Virus record (IMG/VR): IMGVR_UViG_3300049460_000384
Location: 1-32,271 of that record
Source of the DNA: a virus
DNA: 32,271 bases
Direction: 5' to 3' (one strand)
Positions within the stretch are counted from its first letter, which is position 1. The number at the start of each line of letters is the position of its first letter. The notes beneath the pieces were generated by a model. It searched no databases. It was given only the letters and a program-made list of their open reading frames with translations, and was not told the origin of the DNA. A program made the translations under genes and the position numbers. Below are positions 14,325-21,907 of the stretch, in pieces.

Positions 14325-15179
14325 ATGACGGTAAAAGCAAAACGTTTTCGTATCGGGGTGGAAGGTGCCACCACGGACGGACGCGAAATCACGCGCGAAT
14401 GGCTGGAACAGATGGCCGCCGCGTATAACCCGGAGTTGTACACGGCCACGATCAACCTTGAGTACATCAAGTCTTACTCCCCGGACAGCACGTTTAACCG
14501 CTACGGCAAAGTGACGGCGCTGGCGGCAGAGGAAATCAAGGATGGGCCGCTGGCCGGAAAGATGGCGCTGTATGCGGACATCGAACCGACGGACGGTCTG
14601 GTGGCGCTGGTTAAGCTGGGCCAGAAGCTGTTCACCTCAATGGAAATCAGCCCGAAATTTGCCGACACCGGCAAGGCGTATCTGATTGGCCTGGCGGCCA
14701 CTGACGATCCGGCCAGCCTCGGAACGGAAATCCTGTCGTTCAGCGCAACGGCCACGCGTAATCCGCTGGCAAACCGCAAGCAGTCACCTGAAAACCTGTT
14801 TTCCGCCGCCGAAGAAACGGTTATCGAACTGACGGAAGTTCAGGACGACAAGCCATCCCTGTTCACCCGCGTTACCGCGATGTTCAGCAAGAAAGAGCAG
14901 TCCGACGATGCGCGCTTTTCTGACGTGCATAAGGCGGTGGAGCTGGTCGCTACCGAGCAGCAGAGCCTGAGCAGCCGCATGGATTTCGCGCTCAGCGGGC
15001 AGGCCGAACGGCTGAGCCAGATGGAAACGGAGCTGCAAACGCAGCAGGCCGCTTTCTCTGAGCAGGTGGCCGCATTTAACGAACTTCAGGCGCAGCTGAG
15101 CCGTCAGGACAGCCGCACCGATTATCGCCAGCGCGCGCCGGGCGGTGACGTACCGGCTGGCGGCCTGACCAATTGCTGA
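14325..15179 (+). CDS. O: Capsid scaffold and prohead protease gpO
   Basis: 284 aa, the same length as P2 gpO. The N-terminal half is a serine protease that trims capsid, portal and scaffold; the C-terminal half is a helical scaffold (about residues 205-265) ending GGLTNC. In P2 the proposed triad is D19, H48 and S107. Aligned by eye, D18 (TTDGRE) and S105 (LFTSMEI) are present, but the His of the NLEH motif is Tyr47 here (INLEYIK, codon TAC). A C-to-T change in CAC would explain it. The ribosome site is GGAG at 14312-14315. It is the first gene of the late head and lysis operon running to S. Confidence 0.96.
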   Translation: MTVKAKRFRIGVEGATTDGREITREWLEQMAAAYNPELYTATINLEYIKSYSPDSTFNRYGKVTALAAEEIKDGPLAGKMALYADIEPTDGLVALVKLGQKLFTSMEISPKFADTGKAYLIGLAATDDPASLGTEILSFSATATRNPLANRKQSPENLFSAAEETVIELTEVQDDKPSLFTRVTAMFSKKEQSDDARFSDVHKAVELVATEQQSLSSRMDFALSGQAERLSQMETELQTQQAAFSEQVAAFNELQAQLSRQDSRTDYRQRAPGGDVPAGGLTNC

Positions 15180-15195
15180 TGGAGCAACAAACCCG

Positions 15196-16257
15196 ATGAA
15201 ACAGAAAACCCGCTTTGCCTTTAACGCCTACCTGATGCAGCTGGCCCGCCTGAACGGCGTGGAGGTCGTTGACCTTTCGAGCAAATTCAACGTGGAGGCG
15301 TCCGTGGCGCAGACGCTGGAAGACCAGATCCAGCAGTCGGCCGCATTTCTCACCAACATCAACGTGATCGGCGTGGCCGAACAGTCCGGCGAGCTGCTGG
15401 GTCTTGGCGTGGGCAGCACCATTGCCGGGACCACCGACACCACCTCGAAAGACCGTGAACCAACCGATCCAACGGTAATGGCGGGCGTCGAGTACAAGTG
15501 TGAGCAGACCAATTTCGATACGGCGCTGACCTACGCCAAGCTGGACATGTGGGCCAAGTTCCAGGACTTCCAGGTGCGTATCCGGGACGCGATCATCAAG
15601 CGTCAGTCGCTGGACCGCATCATGATCGGCTTTAACGGCGTGAAGCGCGTCAAAACCTCCAACCGCGCAGAGAATCAGCTGCTGCAGGACGTGAACAAGG
15701 GCTGGCTGCAGAAGGTGCGTGAGGATGCGCCGGATAACGTGCTGGGCAGCAGCACGGCAGAAGATGGCACCACTACAGCCGCTCCGGTGAAGGTGGGCAA
15801 AGGTGGCGCTTACGCCAACCTGGACGCGCTGGTGATGGATGCGGTCAATGAGCTTATCGATCCGATTTTCCAGGACGATGACGAGCTGGTTGTTATCTGT
15901 GGCCGTGAGCTGCTGTCTGACAAGTATTTCCCGCTGGTCAACAGCGATCAGGCCAATACGGAAAAGCTGGCTGCTGACCTGATTATCAGCCAGAAACGCA
16001 TGGGTGGCCTTCAGGCAGTCCGCGCGCCGTATTTCCCGGCCAATGCGGTGCTGATCACCCGCCTGGATAACCTGTCCATCTACTGGCAGGAGGACACCCG
16101 CCGCCGTTCGGTTATCGACAATCCGAAACGTGACCGCATCGAAAACTTTGAGTCGGTCAACGAAGCCTACGTTGTTGAGGATTACCGCTGCGCCGCGCTG
16201 GTAGAAAACATCACCATCGGCGACTTCTCAGCCGTGGCAGCGGAAGCAGGGGAGTAA
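15196..16257 (+). CDS. N: Major capsid protein gpN
   Basis: 353-aa HK97-fold coat protein; P2 gpN is 357 aa. The N-terminus MKQKTRFAFNAYLMQLARLNGVEV and the segment FQVRIRDAIIKRQSLDRIMIGFNGV are characteristic of the family. In P2 the first 31 residues are removed by gpO during maturation; given the Tyr47 change in gpO, whether this cleavage happens here is open. GGAGCAAC before the ATG is the ribosome site, 16 bases after O. Confidence 0.97.
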   Translation: MKQKTRFAFNAYLMQLARLNGVEVVDLSSKFNVEASVAQTLEDQIQQSAAFLTNINVIGVAEQSGELLGLGVGSTIAGTTDTTSKDREPTDPTVMAGVEYKCEQTNFDTALTYAKLDMWAKFQDFQVRIRDAIIKRQSLDRIMIGFNGVKRVKTSNRAENQLLQDVNKGWLQKVREDAPDNVLGSSTAEDGTTTAAPVKVGKGGAYANLDALVMDAVNELIDPIFQDDDELVVICGRELLSDKYFPLVNSDQANTEKLAADLIISQKRMGGLQAVRAPYFPANAVLITRLDNLSIYWQEDTRRRSVIDNPKRDRIENFESVNEAYVVEDYRCAALVENITIGDFSAVAAEAGE

Positions 16258-16260
16258 CCC

Positions 16261-16911
16261 ATGAGCCTGAGTCCCGCACGGCAACACCGCCAGCGCATTC
16301 AGGCTGAACAGGCCGCCCGTCAGGGCGGCAGCGTTCGCCATGAAAAAGGCTATGACCTGATGCTGATGCAGCTGGGTGAAGACCGTCGCCGCCTAAAGGG
16401 CATTCAGTCCACCGTCAAAAAAGCCGAAATCAAGCTGGAAGTGCTGCCCAAATATGCCGCCTGGGCGGAGGGCGTGCTGGCCGCTGACGGTGCGCGTCAG
16501 GATGACGTGCTGATGTACGTGATGCTGTGGCGTATCGATGCCGGGGAATATGCCGGTGCGCTTGCTATTGGCCGCCACGCACTTAAACACGGCTGGGTTA
16601 TGCCTACCGGCTTTAACCGGAACGTGCAGACGCTGCTGACGGAAGAAATGGCCGATGCCGCCAAAGCCGCCCTTCTGGCCGAAACCCCGTTTGATGCTGA
16701 GCTGCTGCTGCAGACGCTGGACGTGATCGATGGGCTGGATATGCCAGACCAGTCACGCGCCCGCCTGCACAAGTCGCTTGGCTACGTGCTGCGCGAAAGC
16801 CAGCCCGTTTCAGCCCTGAATCACCTGAAACGCGCCATGCAGCTGGATGACAAATGCGGCGTGAAAAAAGACACAGAGCAGCTGGAGCGGAAACTCCGCA
16901 ACGCCAGCTGA
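16261..16911 (+). CDS. M: Terminase small subunit/endonuclease gpM
   Basis: 216 aa, shorter than P2 gpM (247). It acts with gpP in cos recognition and cutting. The typical pattern is MSLSPARQHRQRIQAEQ..., KGYDLMLMQLGEDRRRLKGIQS, then helical repeats up to HLKRAMQLDDKCGVKKDTEQLERKL. It begins three bases after the N stop with GGGGAG (16249-16254) as ribosome site. The protein should bind the cos-proximal repeats. Confidence 0.95.
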   Translation: MSLSPARQHRQRIQAEQAARQGGSVRHEKGYDLMLMQLGEDRRRLKGIQSTVKKAEIKLEVLPKYAAWAEGVLAADGARQDDVLMYVMLWRIDAGEYAGALAIGRHALKHGWVMPTGFNRNVQTLLTEEMADAAKAALLAETPFDAELLLQTLDVIDGLDMPDQSRARLHKSLGYVLRESQPVSALNHLKRAMQLDDKCGVKKDTEQLERKLRNAS

Positions 16912-16933
16912 TAACCGGACGTGCCAACGCGCG

Positions 16934-16987
16934 GGGCGGCACGGGGTGGCGACAGGCATTGCCGCATCAAAACCCCGTCCACCGCCC
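16934..16987 (+). repeat. Large hairpin in the M-L gap
   Basis: GGGCGG-C-ACGGGG (16934-16946) pairs with CCCCGT-CCA-CCGCCC (16973-16987), twelve base pairs with a small asymmetric bulge and a 26-base loop. It fills most of the 100-base space between M and L, the widest gap in this tightly packed operon. There is no T-run, so it is not a classical terminator; it could slow polymerase or mark an mRNA processing point. Confidence 0.55.
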
Positions 16988-17011
16988 GACTAATTCAGGA
17001 GTACCACGGCA

Positions 17012-17482
17012 ATGACAATGCAGTTTGTTGCGCCAGAAAAGGCGTTGGATACGCCGGAAATTATCCTCAACAACTCTTTCTGGCCGGATATCGATCTGGC
17101 GGGCTTTCGCGCGGCGATGCGCGTTGACGGTACCGTTACCCCGGCCCGCCTGCGTCAGGTCGTTCTGACTGCAATGTCAGAGGTGAATGCGGAGCTTTAT
17201 GGTTACCGCGAACGGCAGGAAATCAGGGGCTTCAACAGTCTGGCGGATGTGCCGTCAGAAAAACTGGCAGGCGAAAGCCAGCGCCTGCATCACTACCGCA
17301 ATGCGGTCTGGTGCTGGGCGCGCGCGGTGCTGAACGAGCGTTACCAGGACTTTGACGCCACGGCAGCCGCCGCAAAACGGGGTGAGGTGCTGGATGATGC
17401 CAGCGGCGACCTGTGGCGCGATGCGCGCTGGGCGATCAGTCGGGTACAGGATATGCCGCACAACATTGTGGAACTGATCTGA
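17012..17482 (+). CDS. L: Head completion protein gpL
   Basis: 156-aa head completion (stabilisation) protein; P2 gpL is 169 aa. It joins the filled head and prepares it for tail attachment. The N-terminal motif (NNSFWPDIDLAGFRAAMRVDGTVT) and the end (WRDARWAISRVQDMPHNIVELI) are diagnostic. CAGGAG at 16997-17002 precedes the ATG. Its stop overlaps the start of X. Confidence 0.95.
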   Translation: MTMQFVAPEKALDTPEIILNNSFWPDIDLAGFRAAMRVDGTVTPARLRQVVLTAMSEVNAELYGYRERQEIRGFNSLADVPSEKLAGESQRLHHYRNAVWCWARAVLNERYQDFDATAAAAKRGEVLDDASGDLWRDARWAISRVQDMPHNIVELI

Positions 17483-17685
17483 TGAAAGTGCGTGCGCTGC
17501 AGTATGACACGGTGGACGCACTCTGCTGGCGTCACTACGGGCGCACGCAGGGCGTGACGGAGCAGGTGCTGCAGGCGAATCCGGGACTGGCCGAACATGG
17601 CCCGATTTTACCTCACGGCCTTGAGGTTGAGCTGCCGGACTCTGCGCCTGCTGCCACCTCTCAGACCGTTCAGCTTTGGGACTGA
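17482..17685 (+). CDS. X: Tail protein gpX
   Basis: 67-aa tail component, the exact length of P2 gpX, with a LysM-like short fold (VDALCWRHYGRTQGVTEQVLQANPGLAEHGPILPHG). It starts at the ATG overlapping the L stop (TGATG at 17480-17484). P2 gpX is needed for tail assembly; its precise place in the virion is not well defined. Confidence 0.94.
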   Translation: MKVRALQYDTVDALCWRHYGRTQGVTEQVLQANPGLAEHGPILPHGLEVELPDSAPAATSQTVQLWD

Positions 17686-17688
17686 ATC

Positions 17689-17901
17689 ATGGCGGAGAAA
17701 ATCAGCACCGTTATCACCTGGTGCATTGCAATTCTGATGGCGTGGCTGGGCGACCTGTCGCTCAAGGATATTTCAACCGTGGCCGGATTGCTGGTCGGAA
17801 TCCTGATGGCGTTCATCAGCTGGTATTACAAACGCAAGACCTACCAGCTGCTGGCCAGCGGGCGTATCAGTCGGGAGGACTATGAATCTGCAACTCGTTA
17901 A
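17689..17901 (+). CDS. Phage holin, HP1-type
   Basis: 70-aa protein with two hydrophobic helices (about residues 7-21 and 33-47, ending WYYKRK) and a charged C-terminal tail, matching small holins of the HP1/P2-like group. It would permeabilise or depolarise the inner membrane and release the SAR lysozyme encoded next. It begins three bases after X and its 3' end overlaps lysozyme by 20 bases. It is shorter than P2 gpY (93 aa), so I do not give it that symbol. Confidence 0.9.
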   Translation: MAEKISTVITWCIAILMAWLGDLSLKDISTVAGLLVGILMAFISWYYKRKTYQLLASGRISREDYESATR

Positions 17902-18397
17902 GCGTTGCGCCGTGGGTGTGGTGCTGGCAATTGCCGCCACGCTGCCCGGCTTCCAGCAGCTGCACACCTCCGTTGAGGGGATGCGGCTGATTGCGGACTA
18001 TGAAGGCTGCCGCCTCAGTCCCTATCAGTGCAGTGCAGGCGTCTGGACAGACGGGATCGGAAACACCCACGGCGTGGTGTTGGGAAGGACAATCACGGAG
18101 CGGCAGGCGGCGGGGAATTTCATCACCAACGTGTTGCGGGTTGAAAGCGCGCTGGCGCGCTGTGCCGGGGTGGTGATGCCGCAAAAGGTGTATGACGCGC
18201 TGGTGTCTTTTGCGTTCAACGTCGGCACCGGCAACGCTTGCGGATCCACGATGGTAAAGCTGCTGAAAGCTGAGCGGTGGCGCGATGCCTGCAATCAGCT
18301 GCCCCGCTGGGTTTACGTCAGAGGCGTGTTCAATCAGGGGCTGGATAACCGCCGTGCGCGGGAGTTGGCCTGGTGCTTAAAGGGTGCCGGTACATGA
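17882..18397 (+). CDS. K: SAR endolysin (lysozyme, GH24)
   Basis: 171-aa lysozyme that cleaves the glycan strands of murein. The catalytic pattern E-x8-C/D-x5-T is seen as E41, C50 and T56 (DYEGCRLSPYQCSAGVWT). The first 24 residues form an uncleaved, weakly hydrophobic signal-anchor-release segment (VVLAIAATLPGF), as in P21 and P1 endolysins. A cysteine at position 9 and several in the core could give thiol control of activity as in P1 Lyz. GGGAGG (17873-17878) within the holin gene is the ribosome site. P2 K itself is of a similar length. Confidence 0.95.
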   Translation: MNLQLVKRCAVGVVLAIAATLPGFQQLHTSVEGMRLIADYEGCRLSPYQCSAGVWTDGIGNTHGVVLGRTITERQAAGNFITNVLRVESALARCAGVVMPQKVYDALVSFAFNVGTGNACGSTMVKLLKAERWRDACNQLPRWVYVRGVFNQGLDNRRARELAWCLKGAGT

Positions 18398-18822
18398 TGC
18401 GCCTGATGGTCCTGATTATGGCTCTGCTGATTGCGGCGCTGGGCTGGCAGTCGTGGCGGGTGAATAACGCCAGCCACACGATTGAAAGTCAGGGCAAAGA
18501 ACTGAATAGCAAAAAGCAGGCGCTGACGCAGAAAAACAGCCAGCTGATTGCCCTGAAAATCCTGACGCAGACCAGCAGCCAGGCACAAACGCAGCTTTAT
18601 GCCGCTGCTGAAAAAAATAACACCCTGCTGCGTGACCGGCAGCGGCGCATTGAGGAACTCAAGCGTGAAAATGAAGAACTTCGGATATGGGCTGATGCCC
18701 TTCTGCCTGATGCTGTTGTCCGGCTGCGCGCAAGACCGGCCCTCGCCGGAGGTGAATCTTACCGTGAGTGGCTGTCCCAAAATCACCCGGTGCCACCTGG
18801 GGCCGTCAGCCCCCCGAAGTAA
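18394..18822 (+). CDS. lysB: Inner-membrane spanin LysB (Rz-like)
   Basis: 142 aa (P2 LysB 141) with an N-terminal transmembrane helix (MRLMVLIMALLIAALGW) and a periplasmic coiled coil rich in Gln, Glu and Lys (about residues 30-95), the form of an i-spanin. Its start ATG 18394 overlaps the endolysin stop (ATGA). With LysC it would fuse inner and outer membranes in the last step of lysis. An in-frame start 21 bases upstream is possible but less likely. Confidence 0.9.
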   Translation: MMRLMVLIMALLIAALGWQSWRVNNASHTIESQGKELNSKKQALTQKNSQLIALKILTQTSSQAQTQLYAAAEKNNTLLRDRQRRIEELKRENEELRIWADALLPDAVVRLRARPALAGGESYREWLSQNHPVPPGAVSPPK

Positions 18823-18955
18823 TGGTGAGCTGCTGGCCGCGCTGGATTACGCTGAAGCCGCCTGGGCTAACTGTGCCGATAAGGTAGACACCATAGTGAC
18901 CTGTCAGGAAAAAGACGATGAACAAGCCGCAGTCCTTACGAAAAGCCCTGAATGA
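18671..18955 (+). CDS. lysC: Outer-membrane lipoprotein spanin LysC (Rz1-like), nested in lysB
   Basis: 94 aa (P2 LysC 96), read in a second frame within lysB and past its end. The signal sequence MKNFGYGLMPFCLMLLSGC ends in a lipobox with the lipidated cysteine C19, and a proline-containing mature part follows. This is the classical embedded o-spanin partner of LysB. The 3' end overlaps the R gene by 38 bases. Confidence 0.88.
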   Translation: MKNFGYGLMPFCLMLLSGCAQDRPSPEVNLTVSGCPKITRCHLGPSAPRSNGELLAALDYAEAAWANCADKVDTIVTCQEKDDEQAAVLTKSPE

Positions 18956-19352
18956 TGCCGTGCCATACGTGCGTGAAAATCCTGACCGGCTCCATCTGTT
19001 TGTGGATAACGGTTCGCTGGTTGCGACATCAGCCAACTCCGTTTCGTGGGAGTACCGTTACACGCTGAATATCGTGATAACGGACTTCACCGGCGATCAG
19101 AATCTGCTAATGGCACCCGTCCAGTTCTGGCTGCGCGATAACCAGCCGGACGCCCTTCAGAATACGGCAGAGCGGGAAAGGCTATTCACCTTTGAGGTGG
19201 ATATTCTTGGTAATGACCGCTGTGACCTGAGCCTGAACCTCAAGCTGACCGAACGGGTGATCGCCCGCGAGGTGGATGGCGTGATGCAGGTAGAGGCCGT
19301 GCCGGAGCCTGGGCAGCCGGACGAATTCTGGGCATCACATCAACATGGATAA
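18918..19352 (+). CDS. R: Tail completion protein gpR
   Basis: 144 aa; P2 gpR is 155 aa. The N-terminus MNKPQSLRKALNDAVPYVRENPDRLHLFVDNG and the block SWEYRYTLNIVITDFTGDQNLLMAPVQFWLR are typical. It is needed to finish tails or join them to heads. It overlaps lysC upstream and S downstream by eight bases. Confidence 0.95.
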   Translation: MNKPQSLRKALNDAVPYVRENPDRLHLFVDNGSLVATSANSVSWEYRYTLNIVITDFTGDQNLLMAPVQFWLRDNQPDALQNTAERERLFTFEVDILGNDRCDLSLNLKLTERVIAREVDGVMQVEAVPEPGQPDEFWASHQHG

Positions 19353-19800
19353 TTTGCAGCAGGTTGATGCCTGGCTGGCCGCGCTGCTTAATCAGCTGGA
19401 ACCCGCCCAGCGCTCACGGATGTTGCGTGAGGTGGCGCGGGACGTGCGCAAAATTCAGCAGGCGAACATCACCGCTCAGCGTGCACCGGACGGAAAGGCG
19501 TGGGAGCCGAAGCGCGTGACGGCCAGAACTAAGAAAGGCCGTATTCGACGGAAAATGTTTACGAAGCTGAAAACAGCGAAGTATCTCAAGGCTCAGGCAA
19601 ATGCGAATCAGGCTGAAGTGTTTTTTACCGGGCAAGTTCAGCGACTGGCCCGCGTTCATCACTACGGGCTAAGGGACAAGGTAAACCAGCGCGGTACGCA
19701 AGTGAAGTATACTGCGCGACCGTTACTAGGTATTACGATTAATAGCGAATCAGAAATCAAGGACATACTCACTCGCTGGCTATCCCATATGGTGCAATGA
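19345..19800 (+). CDS. S: Tail completion protein gpS
   Basis: 151 aa; P2 gpS is 150 aa. It starts MDNLQQVDAWLAALLNQLEPAQRSRMLREVARDVRK, with the basic segment KRVTARTKKGRIRRKMFTKLKTAKYLK and the conserved RVHHYGLRDKV. It acts in tail completion. It is the last gene of the O-to-S late operon. The last 20-30 codons drift to AT-rich usage, right at the border of the cargo gene that follows. Confidence 0.95.
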   Translation: MDNLQQVDAWLAALLNQLEPAQRSRMLREVARDVRKIQQANITAQRAPDGKAWEPKRVTARTKKGRIRRKMFTKLKTAKYLKAQANANQAEVFFTGQVQRLARVHHYGLRDKVNQRGTQVKYTARPLLGITINSESEIKDILTRWLSHMVQ

Positions 19801-19810
19801 TCTTAGTTGG

Positions 19811-21253
19811 TTATTTTATATTGAGTAGGTGAGAGCTTATTTCCTCCATGGTTTTTTTGAAGAATTCAGGTTTAAAGAAATTGTGGTAGTTATTGAGGTG
19901 TCGGTTGTCTATTTTTGTTTGTGAAATATCCCATTGGAGTATGGTGAAAATGCATCGCGTTAGTAATATTTTTAAGTGTTCTAATGCTATAGCTACTTGT
20001 GATAAGTATTCGCTATTGATGACATCGCCATGTACTATTCTGTTTCTTATTGTATAAAGTCCAACTGAATTGTTTTTTTTGTCATCAAAAATAGGCCATA
20101 TGTCATTTCTTGGGACATCGAACTCACTGAAGAAAAGTTCTGCGGATTCTTTGAGTGAAACCCTATTCAATTCAAGTAGCTTGCTTTTTATTTTTCCTCT
20201 TTTTTCTTTTTGATTGGGTAAGAAGTCATGGATGGTTTTTTCTATTAAACCTTTTAGCTCAGAGAATTCCGTTTGCTTGAGTATAAATTCAAGTTCATTG
20301 CTTCTCTTGCAAGTCAAAATCAATGATTCAAGCGCTTGAAAGTAACTTAAAAATGCCAGTTCTATTATAGTGCTGTTGCGGCCATCTAACGAATGGATAG
20401 AGTTGTTTATTGTATCTCTATAGATTGATGATTTGTAAATAGGCAGGGAGTCAGTAACGAATTTTTGTACATCTTTCCTTTCAATTAGCTCTTTGGCGGG
20501 ATCGTCTTTAATATCTGTCAATTTGAGGCGCTTACTGCGATAGTGCCAAATAATTTCATTATTGAAATCCGCTCTCCAATTTACATAACTTACCCTGCCG
20601 CTATGAGCGAAAGATAAAAGCATTAAAATGTCATCAACCTCATTGGAAATATTTTCATTAATGTAGGTTATGGGGTTTTTGTGTTTTTTTATGGTTGTTG
20701 CAAGTATTTGGTATCTATCAGATTCAAAATGACCATTGTTTGAGCTATATGTGTAAAGGACATCGGATTTTATTGGATTTGAATTACTCAAATTAAAGCT
20801 GATTGGTTCGCTTTTAGTTTGCTTTACTTCCCCGTTTTCATTTGGCTCAGTGTAAGTTCTCGGAGCTATCATGGGTGACTTGTTGATGTAAAATTTTAAT
20901 TTTGAAGGTTTTCTTTTTGATGTGTAATGTAGTTTTCTCCTTACGTTCACTTCTTGAGGAAACAAGAAGAGAGAGTAAGTGGAGTTATGACCAAGAGAAA
21001 AGCTAACGCCTCTAATGTTTGCATTAATGATTTTTGTTGATTCAATTATGTCCCCACTCAGATTGATGGTGGAGTATTCAATGTTTACAGAGTTCATTCC
21101 TTCCATAGAAGCTAGCTTTGAATCTGAAGATGTGATTTTAATCTTATTCCAATGGAGGCTGTTTTCAACTTCCACGTCACAATATATTTCTAATTTTTTT
21201 CCAGATTCAAAATTAAAAGTTAGTAGCTGGTTTTCTTGGTTTTTTTCCGCCAT
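19811..21253 (-). CDS. ApeA-like HEPN domain protein, probable anti-phage cargo
   Basis: 480-aa, AT-rich gene on the minus strand between S and V. The N-terminal part (about residues 10-200) is beta-rich (LLTFNFESGKKLEIYCDVEV...) and resembles the N-terminal domain of ApeA-type proteins. The C-terminal part is a helical HEPN domain with the nuclease motif R403-x4-H408 in IRNRIVHGD. HEPN proteins of this architecture cleave RNA and give abortive phage defence. The start is ATG 21253 with AAGGA at 21261-21265 (minus strand, seven bases); the longer frame to 21304 lacks this. It would be expressed independently of the late genes it faces. The assignment to ApeA rests on architecture, not on a search. 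Confidence 0.8.
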   Translation of the reverse strand: MAEKNQENQLLTFNFESGKKLEIYCDVEVENSLHWNKIKITSSDSKLASMEGMNSVNIEYSTINLSGDIIESTKIINANIRGVSFSLGHNSTYSLFLFPQEVNVRRKLHYTSKRKPSKLKFYINKSPMIAPRTYTEPNENGEVKQTKSEPISFNLSNSNPIKSDVLYTYSSNNGHFESDRYQILATTIKKHKNPITYINENISNEVDDILMLLSFAHSGRVSYVNWRADFNNEIIWHYRSKRLKLTDIKDDPAKELIERKDVQKFVTDSLPIYKSSIYRDTINNSIHSLDGRNSTIIELAFLSYFQALESLILTCKRSNELEFILKQTEFSELKGLIEKTIHDFLPNQKEKRGKIKSKLLELNRVSLKESAELFFSEFDVPRNDIWPIFDDKKNNSVGLYTIRNRIVHGDVINSEYLSQVAIALEHLKILLTRCIFTILQWDISQTKIDNRHLNNYHNFFKPEFFKKTMEEISSHLLNIK

Positions 21254-21263
21254 ATCTTGTTCC

Positions 21264-21283
21264 TTGTGTAGTGTACCGTACAA
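21264..21283 (+). promoter_or_regulatory. Ogr-type activator site of the V late promoter
   Basis: TTGT (21264-21267), N12 and ACAA (21280-21283) repeat the dyad seen at the O/P promoters. It is 46 bases upstream of the V start, the same distance as between the O/P dyad and the P start. A -10-like CATACT lies at 21317-21322. The site abuts the ribosome site of the divergent HEPN gene, so the two genes share a control region. Confidence 0.7.
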
Positions 21284-21300
21284 ACACCAATTCTTGGTGT
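21284..21300. promoter_or_regulatory. Perfect palindrome upstream of the HEPN gene
   Basis: ACACCAA (21284-21290), TTC, TTGGTGT (21294-21300) is a perfect 7-bp inverted repeat lying between the Ogr site and the V -10. It could be an operator for the HEPN gene or for V. No T-run follows, so a terminator is unlikely. Confidence 0.45.
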
Positions 21301-21328
21301 TCACATCTTAGCTTCTCATACTGTTGAA

Positions 21329-21907
21329 ATGAATGCACAACTGACCGAAATCATGCGCCTTATCACCAACCTTATCCGCACCGGAACCGTTTCGGAAGTG
21401 GATAAGGATAAATGGCTGTGCCGGGTGAAAACGGGCGACCTTGAAACCAACTGGATTAACTGGCTGACATTACGCGCCGGGAGTTCCCGCACCTGGTGGA
21501 AACCGTCAGTGGGTGAGCAGGTGGTTCTGCTGAGTCTGGGCGGCAATCTGGAAACCGCCTTTGCACTGCCCGCCGTTTATTCAGATGCTTTCCCGCCGCC
21601 CTCAGATTCTGAAGATGGCAGCGTGACGGAGTACCCCGACGGCGGCTGGTTCGAATATGAACCTGCCACCGGGCGCTGGCTCATAAAGGGCATTAAGAGC
21701 GTGCTGATTGAAGCCTCTGACAGCATAGAGCTGAAGACAGGCGCGTTCATTGTCACCGCAGACCAGACGCAAATTAACAGCGAGGTTGTCATCAACGGCG
21801 GCGTGACGCAGGGCGGCGGGACGATGACTTCTAATGGTGTAGTGGCGGATGGCCATACCCATGATGGCGTGGCAAAAGGCAGCGCAAATACCGGAGGGCC
21901 ACACTGA
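21329..21907 (+). CDS. V: Baseplate spike protein gpV
   Basis: 192 aa (P2 gpV 211). An OB-fold region comes first (RTGTVSEVDKDKWLCRVKTG... RTWWKPSVGEQVVLLSLGGNLETAF), followed by a triple-stranded beta region and a C-terminal HTHDGVAKGS-like tip, where P2 gpV binds metal at histidines. It forms the membrane-piercing spike of the contractile tail. The predicted transcript start is almost at the ATG and no strong ribosome site is seen, so translation may be near-leaderless. Confidence 0.95.
   Translation: MNAQLTEIMRLITNLIRTGTVSEVDKDKWLCRVKTGDLETNWINWLTLRAGSSRTWWKPSVGEQVVLLSLGGNLETAFALPAVYSDAFPPPSDSEDGSVTEYPDGGWFEYEPATGRWLIKGIKSVLIEASDSIELKTGAFIVTADQTQINSEVVINGGVTQGGGTMTSNGVVADGHTHDGVAKGSANTGGPH

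Noticed and set aside
21254-21304. Start of the HEPN gene at 21304
   Set aside because: The extra 17 residues lack a ribosome site and cross the palindrome and the V activator site; AAGGA precedes ATG 21253 at ideal distance.
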